Source: Oscillospiraceae bacterium (lineage in GTDB: Bacteria > Bacillota > Clostridia > Oscillospirales > Oscillospiraceae). From it: a stretch of 38,480 nt of DNA. The stretch lies in assembly GCA_020025615.1 (NCBI GenBank), contig JAHHRT010000004.1:1-38480 (forward strand). Direction: 5' to 3'. The position numbers were made by a program, and so were the translations under genes. The notes under the pieces were generated by a model. It did no database searches and was not told the DNA's origin. It saw only the letters and a program-made list of their open reading frames with translations. Of the stretch, positions 1 to 7,116 are shown piece after piece (within the stretch, counting starts at the first letter, position 1; every line of letters starts with the position of its first letter).

Positions 1-97
1 AAGCGTGGGGTCTGCCGCAGATCTTGCAGCGGTTGTAGCGGCGGCTGGAGAACTTAGGCTCAGCCTGCTGCTTCAGGATCATAGACTTCTTAGCCAT
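1..97 (-). CDS. rpsN: 30S ribosomal protein S14, zinc type (partial, 3' end outside window)
   Basis: Only the first 32 codons are inside the window. The peptide begins MAKKSMILKQQAEPKF and carries RCKICGRPHA, the first CxxC half of the zinc-binding knuckle of the short (about 61 residue) S14 found in many Firmicutes; the second CxxC half would lie beyond the left edge. S14 sits in the 30S head and contacts 16S rRNA. The ATG at 95-97 has a GGAGG-type ribosome binding site just upstream and follows rplE by 17 nt, the usual spc-operon position. The gene runs off the window, so its completeness cannot be judged. Confidence 0.93.
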   Translation of the reverse strand, partial: MAKKSMILKQQAEPKFSSRRYNRCKICGRPHA

Positions 98-114
98 TTT
101 CTACTCCTCCTAAA

Positions 115-657
115 TCAAGCGTGGAAGGGAGCGCCCAGCTGGGTCAGCAGCTCTTTGGCTTCCTCGTCGTTGGTGGCGCTGGTGCAGATGCAGATATCCA
201 TACCGCGAATCTTGTCCACCTTGTCGTACTCGATCTCAGGGAAGATCAGCTGCTCCTTGAGGCCGAAAGCGTAGTTGCCGCGGCCGTCAAAGGAGTTGGG
301 GTTGATGCCGCGGAAGTCGCGGACACGAGGCAGAGCCACGCTGAACAGACGGTCCAGGAACTCATACATCTTATCGCCGCGGAGGGTAACCTTCACGCCG
401 ACAACTTCGCCCTCACGGAGCTTGAAGTTTGCAACGGACTTACGAGCCTTGCAGGTCACGGGCTTCTGGCCGGTGATAGCAGCGATGTCCTTGCAAATAG
501 CCTCGATCTCCTTGGCATTGTTCTTGCTCTCGCCGCAACCGACGTTCACAATAACCTTCTCCAGCTTGGGGATCTGCATAACGCTCTTGTAGCCGAACTT
601 CTGATTCAGAGCGGGAGCGATCTCAGCAACATATTTTTCTTTCATTCTGCTAGCCAT
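115..657 (-). CDS. rplE: 50S ribosomal protein L5
   Basis: This 180-residue protein has the normal length of bacterial L5, which binds 5S rRNA and contacts S13 across the subunit interface. Recognisable stretches are the N-terminal YVAEIAPALNQKFGY, the central GQKPVTCKARKSVANFKLR and the late LPRVRDFRGINPNSFDGRGN, all in family order. The ATG at 657 is preceded by AGGAG; a second Met at residue 5 is possible but less well spaced. It lies between rplX (17 nt upstream) and rpsN in the canonical spc order, so co-transcription from the S10 promoter is inferred. Confidence 0.98.
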   Translation of the reverse strand: MASRMKEKYVAEIAPALNQKFGYKSVMQIPKLEKVIVNVGCGESKNNAKEIEAICKDIAAITGQKPVTCKARKSVANFKLREGEVVGVKVTLRGDKMYEFLDRLFSVALPRVRDFRGINPNSFDGRGNYAFGLKEQLIFPEIEYDKVDKIRGMDICICTSATNDEEAKELLTQLGAPFHA

Positions 658-674
658 GATTTAACTCTCCTCTC

Positions 675-980
675 TTAGATTTCGGCGCCGCACTTGCGGC
701 AAACGCGAACCTTCTTGCCATCGACCATCTTGTAGCCGACGCGGACACCCTTACCGCACTTATCGCAGTAGAGAGCAACCTTGCAGCTGCGGATGGGGGT
801 CTCCTTCTTTACGATGCCACCGGTCTCGCCCTGACGGCGGGGCTTGGTGTGGCAGGTAGCGACGTTGACCTTCTCCACGATGACCTTGTTCTCGCTGGGC
901 ATGGCCACCAGGACCTTGCCCTTAACGCCCTTGTCCTTACCGGACAGAACGATAACGGTATCATTCTTCTTAATGTTCAT
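675..980 (-). CDS. rplX: 50S ribosomal protein L24
   Basis: L24 nucleates early 50S assembly by binding the 5' domain of 23S rRNA. The 101-residue product opens with a KOW motif (NDTVIVLSGKDKGVKGKVL), followed by VEKVNVATCHTKPRRQGETG. The C-terminal part has two CxxC pairs, CDKCGKG and CRKCGAEI, so this copy could hold a zinc ribbon, as some L24 proteins do. It follows rplN by 15 nt and precedes rplE, the standard order. The start at 980 has a GGGGGAACCGAAGGA-type purine-rich leader. Confidence 0.97.
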   Translation of the reverse strand: MNIKKNDTVIVLSGKDKGVKGKVLVAMPSENKVIVEKVNVATCHTKPRRQGETGGIVKKETPIRSCKVALYCDKCGKGVRVGYKMVDGKKVRVCRKCGAEI

Positions 981-995
981 TCCTTCGGTTCCCCC

Positions 996-1364
996 TTAGA
1001 TGACTTCGGGTGCCAGGGAGAGGATCTTCATGTAATCTCTCTCACGCAGCTCACGTGCCACCGGTCCAAAGATACGGGTACCACGAGGATTCTTGTCGTC
1101 CTTGATGATGACAGCAGCGTTCTCATCGAAACGCACGTAGCTGCCATCCTCACGACGGACGCCCCGCTTGGTACGGACGATAACAGCCTTAACGACTTCG
1201 CCCTTCTTCACAGTGCCGCCAGGAGCAGCCTTACGAACGGAAGCAACGATAACATCGCCGATGTTGCCGAACTTACGCTTAGAGCCGCCCAGAACACGGA
1301 TGCAGTGGATTTCCTTAGCGCCGGTGTTGTCGGCAACCTTCAGGTAGCTTTCCTGTTGAATCAT
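996..1364 (-). CDS. rplN: 50S ribosomal protein L14
   Basis: The product is 122 residues, exactly the usual length of bacterial L14. Diagnostic stretches are MIQQESYLKVADNTGA at the N-terminus, then ECIRVL-like IHCIRVLGGSKRKF, and the C-terminal GTRIFGPVARELR. L14 lies on the subunit interface, contacts L19 and 16S rRNA, and is the docking site of the silencing factor RsfS. It lies between rpsQ and rplX in spc order with a GGAGG ribosome binding site before the ATG at 1364. Nothing unusual is visible. Confidence 0.98.
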   Translation of the reverse strand: MIQQESYLKVADNTGAKEIHCIRVLGGSKRKFGNIGDVIVASVRKAAPGGTVKKGEVVKAVIVRTKRGVRREDGSYVRFDENAAVIIKDDKNPRGTRIFGPVARELRERDYMKILSLAPEVI

Positions 1365-1379
1365 AGTTGTCCGACCTCC

Positions 1380-1643
1380 TTACTTAGCCTTTTCGATAAT
1401 TCTGATGAGTCTCCATCTCTTGTCCTTGGACAGGGGACGAGTCTCCATGACCTCAACGGTATCGCCGATGCCGCACTCGTTGTTCTCGTCGTGTGCCTTC
1501 AGCTTGTAGGTCCGCTTCATGGTCTTCTTGTACAGAGGATGCTGCACGCTATCCTCGATCGCAACCACAATGGTCTTGTCCATCTTATCGGAGACAACCT
1601 GACCAATTCTGGTTTTGCGGAAAGCTCTGGTATTTTCAGTCAT
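1380..1643 (-). CDS. rpsQ: 30S ribosomal protein S17
   Basis: S17 is a primary 16S rRNA binder in the 30S body. The 87-residue product has the OB-fold signature GQVVSDKMDKTIVVAIEDSV and the later DTVEVMETRPLSKDKRWRL, as in other bacterial S17 proteins, and its length is typical. The ATG at 1643 follows a GGAGG site, 14 nt after the rpmC stop. The gene order L29-S17-L14 matches the canonical operon. Confidence 0.97.
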   Translation of the reverse strand: MTENTRAFRKTRIGQVVSDKMDKTIVVAIEDSVQHPLYKKTMKRTYKLKAHDENNECGIGDTVEVMETRPLSKDKRWRLIRIIEKAK

Positions 1644-1657
1644 AATCGCTTACCTCC

Positions 1658-1864
1658 TCAGACGTTGGTCTCTTTCTCACGAATAATGGTCTTGATGCGG
1701 GCAATGTCCTTCTTGACAGCAGCCAACTGCATGGGGTTGTCCAGCTGGTTGGTTGCATGCTGCATCCGCAGCATGAACAGATCCTTCTTCAGGTCGTTCA
1801 GCTTCTTCTGCAGGTCCTCAACGGACAGGCTGCGAACTTCTTTGATCTGATTTGCCTTCATCAT
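1658..1864 (-). CDS. rpmC: 50S ribosomal protein L29
   Basis: L29 is a small helical hairpin protein near the peptide exit tunnel that helps dock trigger factor and SRP. The 68 residues include the typical EVRSLSVEDLQKKLNDLKKD and the L29 signature around NPMQLAAVKKDIARIKT. The first ATG overlaps the rplP stop by one base (TAATG), with a second in-frame ATG directly after; either may be used. The overlap implies translational coupling to L16. Length and position are ordinary. Confidence 0.97.
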   Translation of the reverse strand: MMKANQIKEVRSLSVEDLQKKLNDLKKDLFMLRMQHATNQLDNPMQLAAVKKDIARIKTIIREKETNV

Positions 1865-2295
1865 TATTCACCACCAATCTCAGTTTCGACTTCCTTGGTG
1901 ATGATGCGGGTCTTGATGGGCAGCTTATGCTGAGCCAGACGCAGAGCCTCGCGGGCGACCTCTTCAGAGACGCCACCGATTTCGAACATCACCTTCTGAT
2001 TCTTAACGACTGCGACCCAGCCTTCGGGAGCGCCCTTACCGGAACCCATTCGGGAACCCAGGCCCTTCTTGGAATAAGGCTTGTCGGGGAAAATCTTAAT
2101 CCAGACCTTACCACCACGCTTGGTGTAACGGGTCATGGCGATACGAGCTGCCTCGATCTGATTGCCGGTGATCCAGCCGGGCTCCAGAGCCTGGATGCCG
2201 TAATCACCATAGGAAACCTTGTTACCGCGGGTGGCAGCGCCGGTCATACGACCACGCTGAACCTTACGGTACTTTACTCTTTTGGGCATCAGCAT
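1864..2295 (-). CDS. rplP: 50S ribosomal protein L16
   Basis: L16 shapes the A-site tRNA binding region of the 50S subunit. The product is 143 residues and begins MLMPKRVKYRKVQRGRM, the classic L16 N-terminus; WITGNQIEAARIAMTRY and RMGSGKGAPEGWVAVV are family hallmarks. Its start overlaps the rpsC stop and its stop overlaps the rpmC start by one base each (TAATG), so S3, L16 and L29 are probably translated as a coupled set. No anomalies seen. Confidence 0.98.
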   Translation of the reverse strand: MLMPKRVKYRKVQRGRMTGAATRGNKVSYGDYGIQALEPGWITGNQIEAARIAMTRYTKRGGKVWIKIFPDKPYSKKGLGSRMGSGKGAPEGWVAVVKNQKVMFEIGGVSEEVAREALRLAQHKLPIKTRIITKEVETEIGGE

Positions 2296-3062
2296 TAGCG
2301 GTTGCCTCCTTCTCTACGAGTATAGGGTCTGTCGCCGTTGCGGCGGTCATGACGGCGGTCGCCGCCGTTACGACGGTCGCGGCGCTCACGGCGCTCACGG
2401 GGAGCGGGCTCGGGAGCAGCAGCGCGCAGAGTGGTGTTGAGGACCTCGCCCTTGTAGATCCAAACCTTAACACCGATGCGGCCGTAAGTGGTAGCTGCCT
2501 CGGCGAAGCCGTACTCGATGTCAGCACGGATGGTCTGCAGGGGGATGGTGCCCTCGTGATAGGTCTCGCTGCGAGCGATTTCAGCGCCGCCCAGACGGCC
2601 GCCGCAGGTGACCTTGATGCCCTTGGCACCCAGACGGGTAGCCTGCTGCATAGCCTTCTTCATAGCGCGGCGGAAGGAGATACGCTTCTCCAGCTGCTGT
2701 GCAATGTTCTCGGCGACCAGCTGAGCATTCAGGTCGGGGCTGCGAACCTCAACAATGTTCAGGTTAACGCTCTTGCCCAGACGTGCTTCCATATCCTTGC
2801 GCAGGTTCTCGATTTCGGCACCAGCCTTACCGATAACCACGCCGGGACGGGAGCAGACGATATTGATCTTGATCTTGCCGTTGGAGCGCTCGATCTCGAT
2901 CTTTGCAACGCCTGCGGCATAGAGTCTGTTCTTAAGATACTTACGGATGTTGTAATCTTCGACGATCAGGTCACCGACCTGCTCCTCGCGAGCGTACCAG
3001 CGGGAATCCCAGTCCTTGATTACGCCGACCCGCAGTCCATGGGGATTAACTTTCTGTCCCAT
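2295..3062 (-). CDS. rpsC: 30S ribosomal protein S3 with Arg/Asp-rich C-terminal tail
   Basis: S3 forms part of the mRNA entry tunnel and its helicase activity. The 255-residue product starts MGQKVNPHGLRVGVIKDWDS, has the KH-domain GxxG loop within RPGVVIGKAGAEIENLR (about residues 90-106), and the S3 C-terminal signature region around YGRIGVKVWIYKGE. After about residue 212 it continues into a low-complexity tail of about 40 residues rich in Arg, Asp and Asn (RRDRRNGGDRRHDRRNGD). Such tails vary between lineages. Start and position are canonical, with a GGAGG site 14 nt after rplV. Confidence 0.98.
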   Translation of the reverse strand: MGQKVNPHGLRVGVIKDWDSRWYAREEQVGDLIVEDYNIRKYLKNRLYAAGVAKIEIERSNGKIKINIVCSRPGVVIGKAGAEIENLRKDMEARLGKSVNLNIVEVRSPDLNAQLVAENIAQQLEKRISFRRAMKKAMQQATRLGAKGIKVTCGGRLGGAEIARSETYHEGTIPLQTIRADIEYGFAEAATTYGRIGVKVWIYKGEVLNTTLRAAAPEPAPRERRERRDRRNGGDRRHDRRNGDRPYTRREGGNR

Positions 3063-3075
3063 AGCTACCTCCTGA

Positions 3076-3411
3076 TTAAGCCTTCTCGCTCACACCGATG
3101 GTGATGTGAGTGGTTCTCTTCATAATCCGAACGAAACCGCGTCTGGATGCGATTCTGCCGCGCTTCAGCACGGGGCCGGGATTGGCAATCACAGTGGAGA
3201 CGTACAGGTTATCGGGGTTCATGTGGTTGTTGTGCTCAGCGTTAGCCACAGCACTCTTCAGCAGCTTGGCCATGGGCTCACAAGCAGCCTTAGAAGTCTG
3301 GCTCAGGTACGCAGCAGCGGTCTTAACGTCCTTGCCCCGGATCATGTCGCAAACCAGCTTCACCTTACGGGGAGACATGCGGACGTACTTTACATGTGCA
3401 AATGCTTCCAT
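3076..3411 (-). CDS. rplV: 50S ribosomal protein L22
   Basis: L22 lines the peptide exit tunnel with its long beta hairpin and is a known site of macrolide resistance changes. The 111-residue product contains KYVRMSPRKVKLVCDMIRGK near the N-terminus and the loop-proximal GRIASRRGFVRIMKRTTHIT near the C-terminus. I see no obvious insertion or deletion in the loop region. It lies 12 nt after rpsS with a GGAGG site, in normal S10 order. Confidence 0.98.
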   Translation of the reverse strand: MEAFAHVKYVRMSPRKVKLVCDMIRGKDVKTAAAYLSQTSKAACEPMAKLLKSAVANAEHNNHMNPDNLYVSTVIANPGPVLKRGRIASRRGFVRIMKRTTHITIGVSEKA

Positions 3412-3423
3412 TCTCGTACCTCC

Positions 3424-3702
3424 TTACTTGCTGTTAGCGGTCTTGCTGCCGGAATGACCACGGAAAGTGCGGGTGGGAACGAACTCACCCAGCTTGTGGC
3501 CGACCATGTCCTCAGTGACATAGACGGGAACGTGCTTGCGGCCGTCGTGGACAGCGATGGTGTGACCGACAAAGGAGGGGAAGATGGTGGAAGATCTGGA
3601 CCAGGTCTTCAGAACCTTCTTTTCACCGGCCTTGTTCAGCTCCTCCACGCGCTTGTACAGCTCAGGAGCTACGAAAGGGCCCTTTTTGATACTTCTGCTC
3701 AT
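3424..3702 (-). CDS. rpsS: 30S ribosomal protein S19
   Basis: S19 lies in the 30S head and interacts with S13 and the A-site finger. The 92-residue product begins MSRSIKKGPFVAPELYKRVE and contains the S19 signature within FVPTRTFRGHSGSKTANSK at the C-terminus. Length is standard. It is separated from rplB by 12 nt and has an AGGAGG site. Nothing unusual. Confidence 0.98.
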   Translation of the reverse strand: MSRSIKKGPFVAPELYKRVEELNKAGEKKVLKTWSRSSTIFPSFVGHTIAVHDGRKHVPVYVTEDMVGHKLGEFVPTRTFRGHSGSKTANSK

Positions 3703-3714
3703 TTCATTTCCTCC

Positions 3715-4551
3715 TTACTTGCTGTTTCTGCGCTTGACGATGAACTTATCAGTGGGGTTCTTCGTCTTACGAGTCTTATAGCCCATAGCAGGCTTGCCCC
3801 AGGGAGTAACAGGACCGGAGCGACCGATAGGTGCGCGGCCCTCACCACCACCGTGGGGGTGATCGCAGGGGTTCATAACAGAACCGCGGACGGTGGGACG
3901 GATACCCATGTGACGGGTACGGCCGGCCTTACCGATGTGGACGTTCTCGTGGTCCAGGTTGCCCACCTGACCGATGCAGGCAGTGCAGGAAAGACGCACG
4001 TAACGAACTTCGCCGGAGGGCAGACGGACCTGAGCCATCTCGCCTTCCTTAGCCATCAGCTGAGCAGCAGCACCAGCGGAACGAACCAGCTGTGCGCCGT
4101 GACCAGGCTGCAGCTCCACATTGTGGATCACAGTACCAACAGGGATGTTGGCGATGGGCAGGCAGTTGCCGGGCTTAATGTCGGCAGCAGCAGAGGAGAT
4201 GACCTTGTCGCCAGCCTTCAGGCCGTAGGGAGCCAGAATGTAGCTCAGGGTGCCATCCTCGTACTTGATGAGAGCGATGAAAGCGGACCGGTTGGGGTCG
4301 TACTCAATGCGCTCGACGGTTGCAAACATATCAACCTTCTGGCGCTTGAAGTCGATCACACGGTACTTACGCTTGTTGCCGCCGCCGCGATGACGGACGG
4401 TGATGTGACCATAGCTGTTGCGACCTGCATTCTTCTTGAGGGTCTCAACCAGGCTACGCTCAGGTTTTGCCTTCTTATCCACACCGTCGAAAGCGGAAAC
4501 AGTCATGTTTCTGCGGGCCGGGGTGTAAGGCTTGAAAGTATTAATAGCCAT
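3715..4551 (-). CDS. rplB: 50S ribosomal protein L2
   Basis: L2 is a primary 23S rRNA binder needed for subunit association and peptidyl transfer. The product is 278 residues, close to the usual 275-277. It begins MAINTFKPYTPARRNMTVS and ends with the near-catalytic-centre motif HPHGGGEGRAPIGRSGPVTP, including the conserved histidine of the HPHGGGEGR loop. It follows rplW by 29 nt with an AGGAG-type site. The position after L23 and before S19 is canonical. Confidence 0.99.
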   Translation of the reverse strand: MAINTFKPYTPARRNMTVSAFDGVDKKAKPERSLVETLKKNAGRNSYGHITVRHRGGGNKRKYRVIDFKRQKVDMFATVERIEYDPNRSAFIALIKYEDGTLSYILAPYGLKAGDKVISSAAADIKPGNCLPIANIPVGTVIHNVELQPGHGAQLVRSAGAAAQLMAKEGEMAQVRLPSGEVRYVRLSCTACIGQVGNLDHENVHIGKAGRTRHMGIRPTVRGSVMNPCDHPHGGGEGRAPIGRSGPVTPWGKPAMGYKTRKTKNPTDKFIVKRRNSK

Positions 4552-4580
4552 TTGCGTTTCTCTCCTTTATTGAGATTGGT

Positions 4581-4877
4581 TTAGACCATACCCTCGAACA
4601 GCTCGATGGTCTTGGAGTCGGCAGTCAGAGTGACGATTGCCTTCTTGTACTCAGCACGCTTGCCGGCGGGATAAGCACCGGTGCGCTTGACTTTGCCCTG
4701 CATACGGATGGTGTTGACCTTAGCAACCTTAACACCGAAGACAGTCTCGATAGCCTGCTTGATCTCGGTCTTGTTAGCGTCAACGTCCACCATGAAGACA
4801 TACTTCTTATCAGCGACAGCCTCCATGGACTGCTCGGTGATAACGGGTCTTCTCACGATATCATAAACGTTCTTCAT
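4581..4877 (-). CDS. rplW: 50S ribosomal protein L23
   Basis: L23 surrounds the exit tunnel and is the main docking site for trigger factor and SRP. The 98-residue product carries DIVRRPVITEQSMEA at the N-terminus and the L23 signature around ANKTEIKQAIETVFGVKVAKVNT. Its ATG overlaps the rplD stop by one base (TAATG), suggesting coupling to L4. No oddities. Confidence 0.98.
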   Translation of the reverse strand: MKNVYDIVRRPVITEQSMEAVADKKYVFMVDVDANKTEIKQAIETVFGVKVAKVNTIRMQGKVKRTGAYPAGKRAEYKKAIVTLTADSKTIELFEGMV

Positions 4878-5500
4878 TATGCGAATACCTCCTCGATCTT
4901 CCGGAGAGCTGCCTGATCGACAACCAGCTTGTCAGCATTCACAACAGAGTAAACGTTCAGCAGGTTAGCGAAGGTGACCTCGCAGCCGGGGATGTTGCGG
5001 CCGGACTTGACGACGTTTGCGTCAGCCTCAGCAGTAACGACCAGGGTCTTGGTGTCGCAGCCAACAGCCTTCAGGAATGCTGCGAACTCCTTGGTCTTGG
5101 GAGCGTCCATCTTGATGGCGTCGATGACGACGATGGAAGCCTCAGAAGCCTTTGCGCTCAGAACGCTCTTGAGAGCCAGGCGCTTAGCCTTCTTATTCAG
5201 GGTGTAGCTGTAATCGCGGGGCTTGGGAGCGAACACGATACCGCCATGAGTCCACTGAGGAGCGCGGGTGCTGCCCTGACGAGCGCGACCGGTGCCCTTC
5301 TGAGCCCAGGGCTTGCGGCCGCCGCCGGCGACCTCAGCACGGGTCAGTGCAGACTGAGTACCCTGACGAGTGTTAGCCAGATGGTTCTTAACTGCGTCAT
5401 GGACAACAGCCTCGTTGGGAGTTACGCCGAACACAGCTTCGGAGAGCTCGATCTCGCCAACCTGCTTGCCGGACATATCATAAACATTAGTCTTAAGCAT
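4877..5500 (-). CDS. rplD: 50S ribosomal protein L4
   Basis: L4 lines the exit tunnel opposite L22 and in Escherichia coli is the autogenous repressor of the S10 operon. The 207-residue product has the tunnel-loop sequence GGGRKPWAQKGTGRARQGS (about residues 60-78), followed by RAPQWTHGGIVFAPKPRDY, as in other L4 proteins. The N-terminus LKTNVYDMSGKQVGEIEL is typical. It lies 19 nt after rplC. Whether L4 acts on the long S10 leader in this organism is unknown. Confidence 0.98.
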   Translation of the reverse strand: MLKTNVYDMSGKQVGEIELSEAVFGVTPNEAVVHDAVKNHLANTRQGTQSALTRAEVAGGGRKPWAQKGTGRARQGSTRAPQWTHGGIVFAPKPRDYSYTLNKKAKRLALKSVLSAKASEASIVVIDAIKMDAPKTKEFAAFLKAVGCDTKTLVVTAEADANVVKSGRNIPGCEVTFANLLNVYSVVNADKLVVDQAALRKIEEVFA

Positions 5501-5519
5501 GATTTAAGATCTCCTTTCC

Positions 5520-6239
5520 TTAGCCTCTTGCGGAAGCCTTCTGGGGGTTTCTGCCGGAAGCCTTCTGCGGGTTCTTGCTGATGCCAGCAGCTGCGTTCTT
5601 GACTCTGTTGTTCTTAACAGTGTTGCGGATGTAAACCAGGCCGCCCTTGGGGCCGGGGATAGCGCCGCGAACAACGATCATGTTGAGCTCTGCATCAACC
5701 TTAACGACGTCCAGGTTCTCAATGGTGACCTGAACATTACCCATCTGACCTGCGCCGATCTTACCGGGGAAGATGCGGGACTGATGGGAAGAAGCACCCA
5801 TGGAACCAGCATGACGATGGACAGGGCCGCCGCCGTGGGTCATGTCGATGCGGTGTGCACCGTGGCGCTTGATAACGCCCTGGTAGCCATGGCCCTTGCT
5901 GATGCCGGTGACGTCGATCTTGTCGCCAGCAGCGAAGGTGTCAGCCTTGACCTCGTCGCCAACATTCATGTTAGCAGCGTTATCCAGCTTGAACTCCTTC
6001 AGGTACTTCTTGGGGGCAACGCCAGCCTTCTTCAGGTGGCCTGCCTCGGGCTTGCTGAGCCGGGCTTCCTTAACGTCGCCGTAGCCCAGCTGGACGGCGG
6101 TGTAGCCGTCGGTCTCGACAGTCTTCTTCTGAGTGACGACGCAGGGACCTGCTTCCACAACGGTAACAGGGATGACCTTGCCGCTCTCATCGAAGATCTG
6201 GGTCATGCCCACTTTTTTGCCGATGATTGCTTTCTGCAT
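5520..6239 (-). CDS. rplC: 50S ribosomal protein L3 with repeated C-terminal tail
   Basis: L3 binds near the peptidyl transferase centre through its long loop. The 239-residue product opens MQKAIIGKKVGMTQIFDESG and contains the loop GPVHRHAGSMGASSHQSRIF near residues 140-160. Bacterial L3 usually ends at about 205-215 residues; here the protein continues into a tail holding two copies of an eight-residue unit, KNPQKASG then RNPQKASA. The tail follows directly on GGLVYIRNTVKNNRVKNAAA. It is separated from rpsJ by an unusually long 124-nt gap, and an AGGAG-type site precedes the start. Confidence 0.98.
   Translation of the reverse strand: MQKAIIGKKVGMTQIFDESGKVIPVTVVEAGPCVVTQKKTVETDGYTAVQLGYGDVKEARLSKPEAGHLKKAGVAPKKYLKEFKLDNAANMNVGDEVKADTFAAGDKIDVTGISKGHGYQGVIKRHGAHRIDMTHGGGPVHRHAGSMGASSHQSRIFPGKIGAGQMGNVQVTIENLDVVKVDAELNMIVVRGAIPGPKGGLVYIRNTVKNNRVKNAAAGISKNPQKASGRNPQKASARG
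5531..5578 (-). repeat. two-copy 24-bp tandem repeat in the 3' end of rplC
   Basis: Bases 5531-5554 and 5555-5578 are adjacent copies that I align at 21 of 24 positions. They keep frame and encode the duplicated octapeptide (K/R)NPQKAS(G/A) near the C-terminus of L3. This looks like a slippage-type duplication in the tail, downstream of the conserved fold. Confidence 0.85.
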
Positions 6240-6363
6240 TTTGGTTTTCTCCTTTTATTAGGTTATTGGTTGACAGACTGCATTGGGTACAGCCGCCAAC
6301 ATGACCCGTCCGCCCGATGCCAGACAGTGCGGGCAGCCGTGATTCCTTATAGAATGTAAGGAA
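6240..6363 (-). other. 124-nt rpsJ-rplC intercistronic spacer
   Basis: This is much longer than the other gaps in the operon (1-nt overlap to 29 nt). It ends in an AGGAG-type site before rplC. A short hairpin can form from 6312-6316 with 6330-6334 (GCCCG/CGGGC, 13-nt loop). I see no convincing promoter and no T-tract terminator. It may hold an RNA element or be relaxed spacer; the sequence alone does not decide. Confidence 0.5.
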
Positions 6364-6675
6364 TTACAGCTTTATCTCTATCTCAACGCCGGCGGGCAGA
6401 TCCAGGCTCATGAGGGCCTCGACGGTCTTCTGGCCGGGGTTGAGGATATCGATCAGTCTCTTGTGGGTTCTGCGCTCAAACTGCTCACGGCTGTCCTTGT
6501 ACTTGTGAACAGCGCGAAGGATGGTGACAACTTCCTTCTTGGTGGGCAGGGGGATGGGGCCGGAAACCTGTGCGCCGTTGCGCTTTGCGGTCTCCACGAT
6601 CTTTGCAGCGCTGGAGTCGATCAGCTGGTGATCATAAGCCTTCAGCCGGATGCGGATCATTTGCTGGTTTGCCAT
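6364..6675 (-). CDS. rpsJ: 30S ribosomal protein S10 (NusE)
   Basis: S10 sits in the 30S head and also acts as NusE in transcription antitermination with NusB. The product is 103 residues, normal for the family, with IRIRLKAYDHQLIDSSAAKI at the N-terminus, GPIPLPTKKEVVTILR in the middle and EQFERRTHKRLIDI later. It is the first gene of the S10-spc operon. The ATG at 6675 has a strong AAGGAGG site directly preceded by a 6-bp hairpin, at the end of a leader of about 270 nt from the promoter at 6950-6978. Confidence 0.99.
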   Translation of the reverse strand: MANQQMIRIRLKAYDHQLIDSSAAKIVETAKRNGAQVSGPIPLPTKKEVVTILRAVHKYKDSREQFERRTHKRLIDILNPGQKTVEALMSLDLPAGVEIEIKL

Positions 6676-6944
6676 GTTTGTTTTCCTCCTTGAGTAACGT
6701 ACTCAGTTTTCAATTGGCTGGGTACGGTCGAACTACTGTTGTCCGCGCCGCCGTGCGTATCATTCTAAGCCATGAAAAATGGCCGACCGAGGCCGACCCA
6801 TTCTTCCTAGGCGCAGCGATATACGCAAGCGCTTACAGAAGCAGTTCAGCCGCCCGATGACCGGACATACTCCGCAGAAGTTACCGTCTTTCGACGCAAT
6901 CTCCTGCATCATCGCAGTGCACGCGCAGCTTTCCCACGCGCGCT
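6676..6944 (-). promoter_or_regulatory. long structured leader of the S10-spc operon mRNA
   Basis: About 270 nt separate the predicted transcription start near 6943 from the rpsJ ATG. The RNA has several small potential hairpins: a GAAA-capped CGUC/GACG stem, GUCCG/CGGGC around GUCAU, a GC-rich stem closing around UAUAU, and a direct repeat GGUCGGCC spaced by two bases near 6781-6799. In E. coli the S10 leader is the target of L4 feedback; in this lineage I cannot name a known element. A Cys-rich open frame (stop at 6760) also runs through it without a visible ribosome binding site. Confidence 0.6.
6691..6705 (-). promoter_or_regulatory. hairpin abutting the rpsJ ribosome binding site
   Basis: In the RNA, UGAGUA, a 3-nt loop, and UACUCA form a perfect 6-bp stem. 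Its 3' base lies immediately before the AAGGAGG of rpsJ. It could position or stabilise the initiation region, or be a target for a regulator; function is inference. Confidence 0.55.
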
Positions 6945-6949
6945 CCATA

Positions 6950-6978
6950 ATAATACCACCCCTTCTAACATTTGTCAA
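6950..6978 (-). promoter_or_regulatory. sigma-A promoter of the S10-spc operon
   Basis: Read on the minus strand: TTGACA at 6978-6973, a 17-nt spacer, then TATTAT at 6955-6950, preceded by TG in the extended -10 position. This is a consensus -35 with optimal spacing, so a strong vegetative promoter. The start point should be near 6943. It lies downstream of the rsgA terminator, making S10-spc an independent transcription unit. Confidence 0.88.
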
Positions 6979-7116
6979 GCACTTTTTCGGAATAAATAAC
7001 AAATTTCCCTATATAATTTCGTTTATTCTGCGGTGTATCTTTTTCGTTTTTCTCTTTTCCTTTTCCATAGACCAAATGCGCTGTGCTGCACTCCCCTGCC
7101 TGCCCTTCTGACGCAG

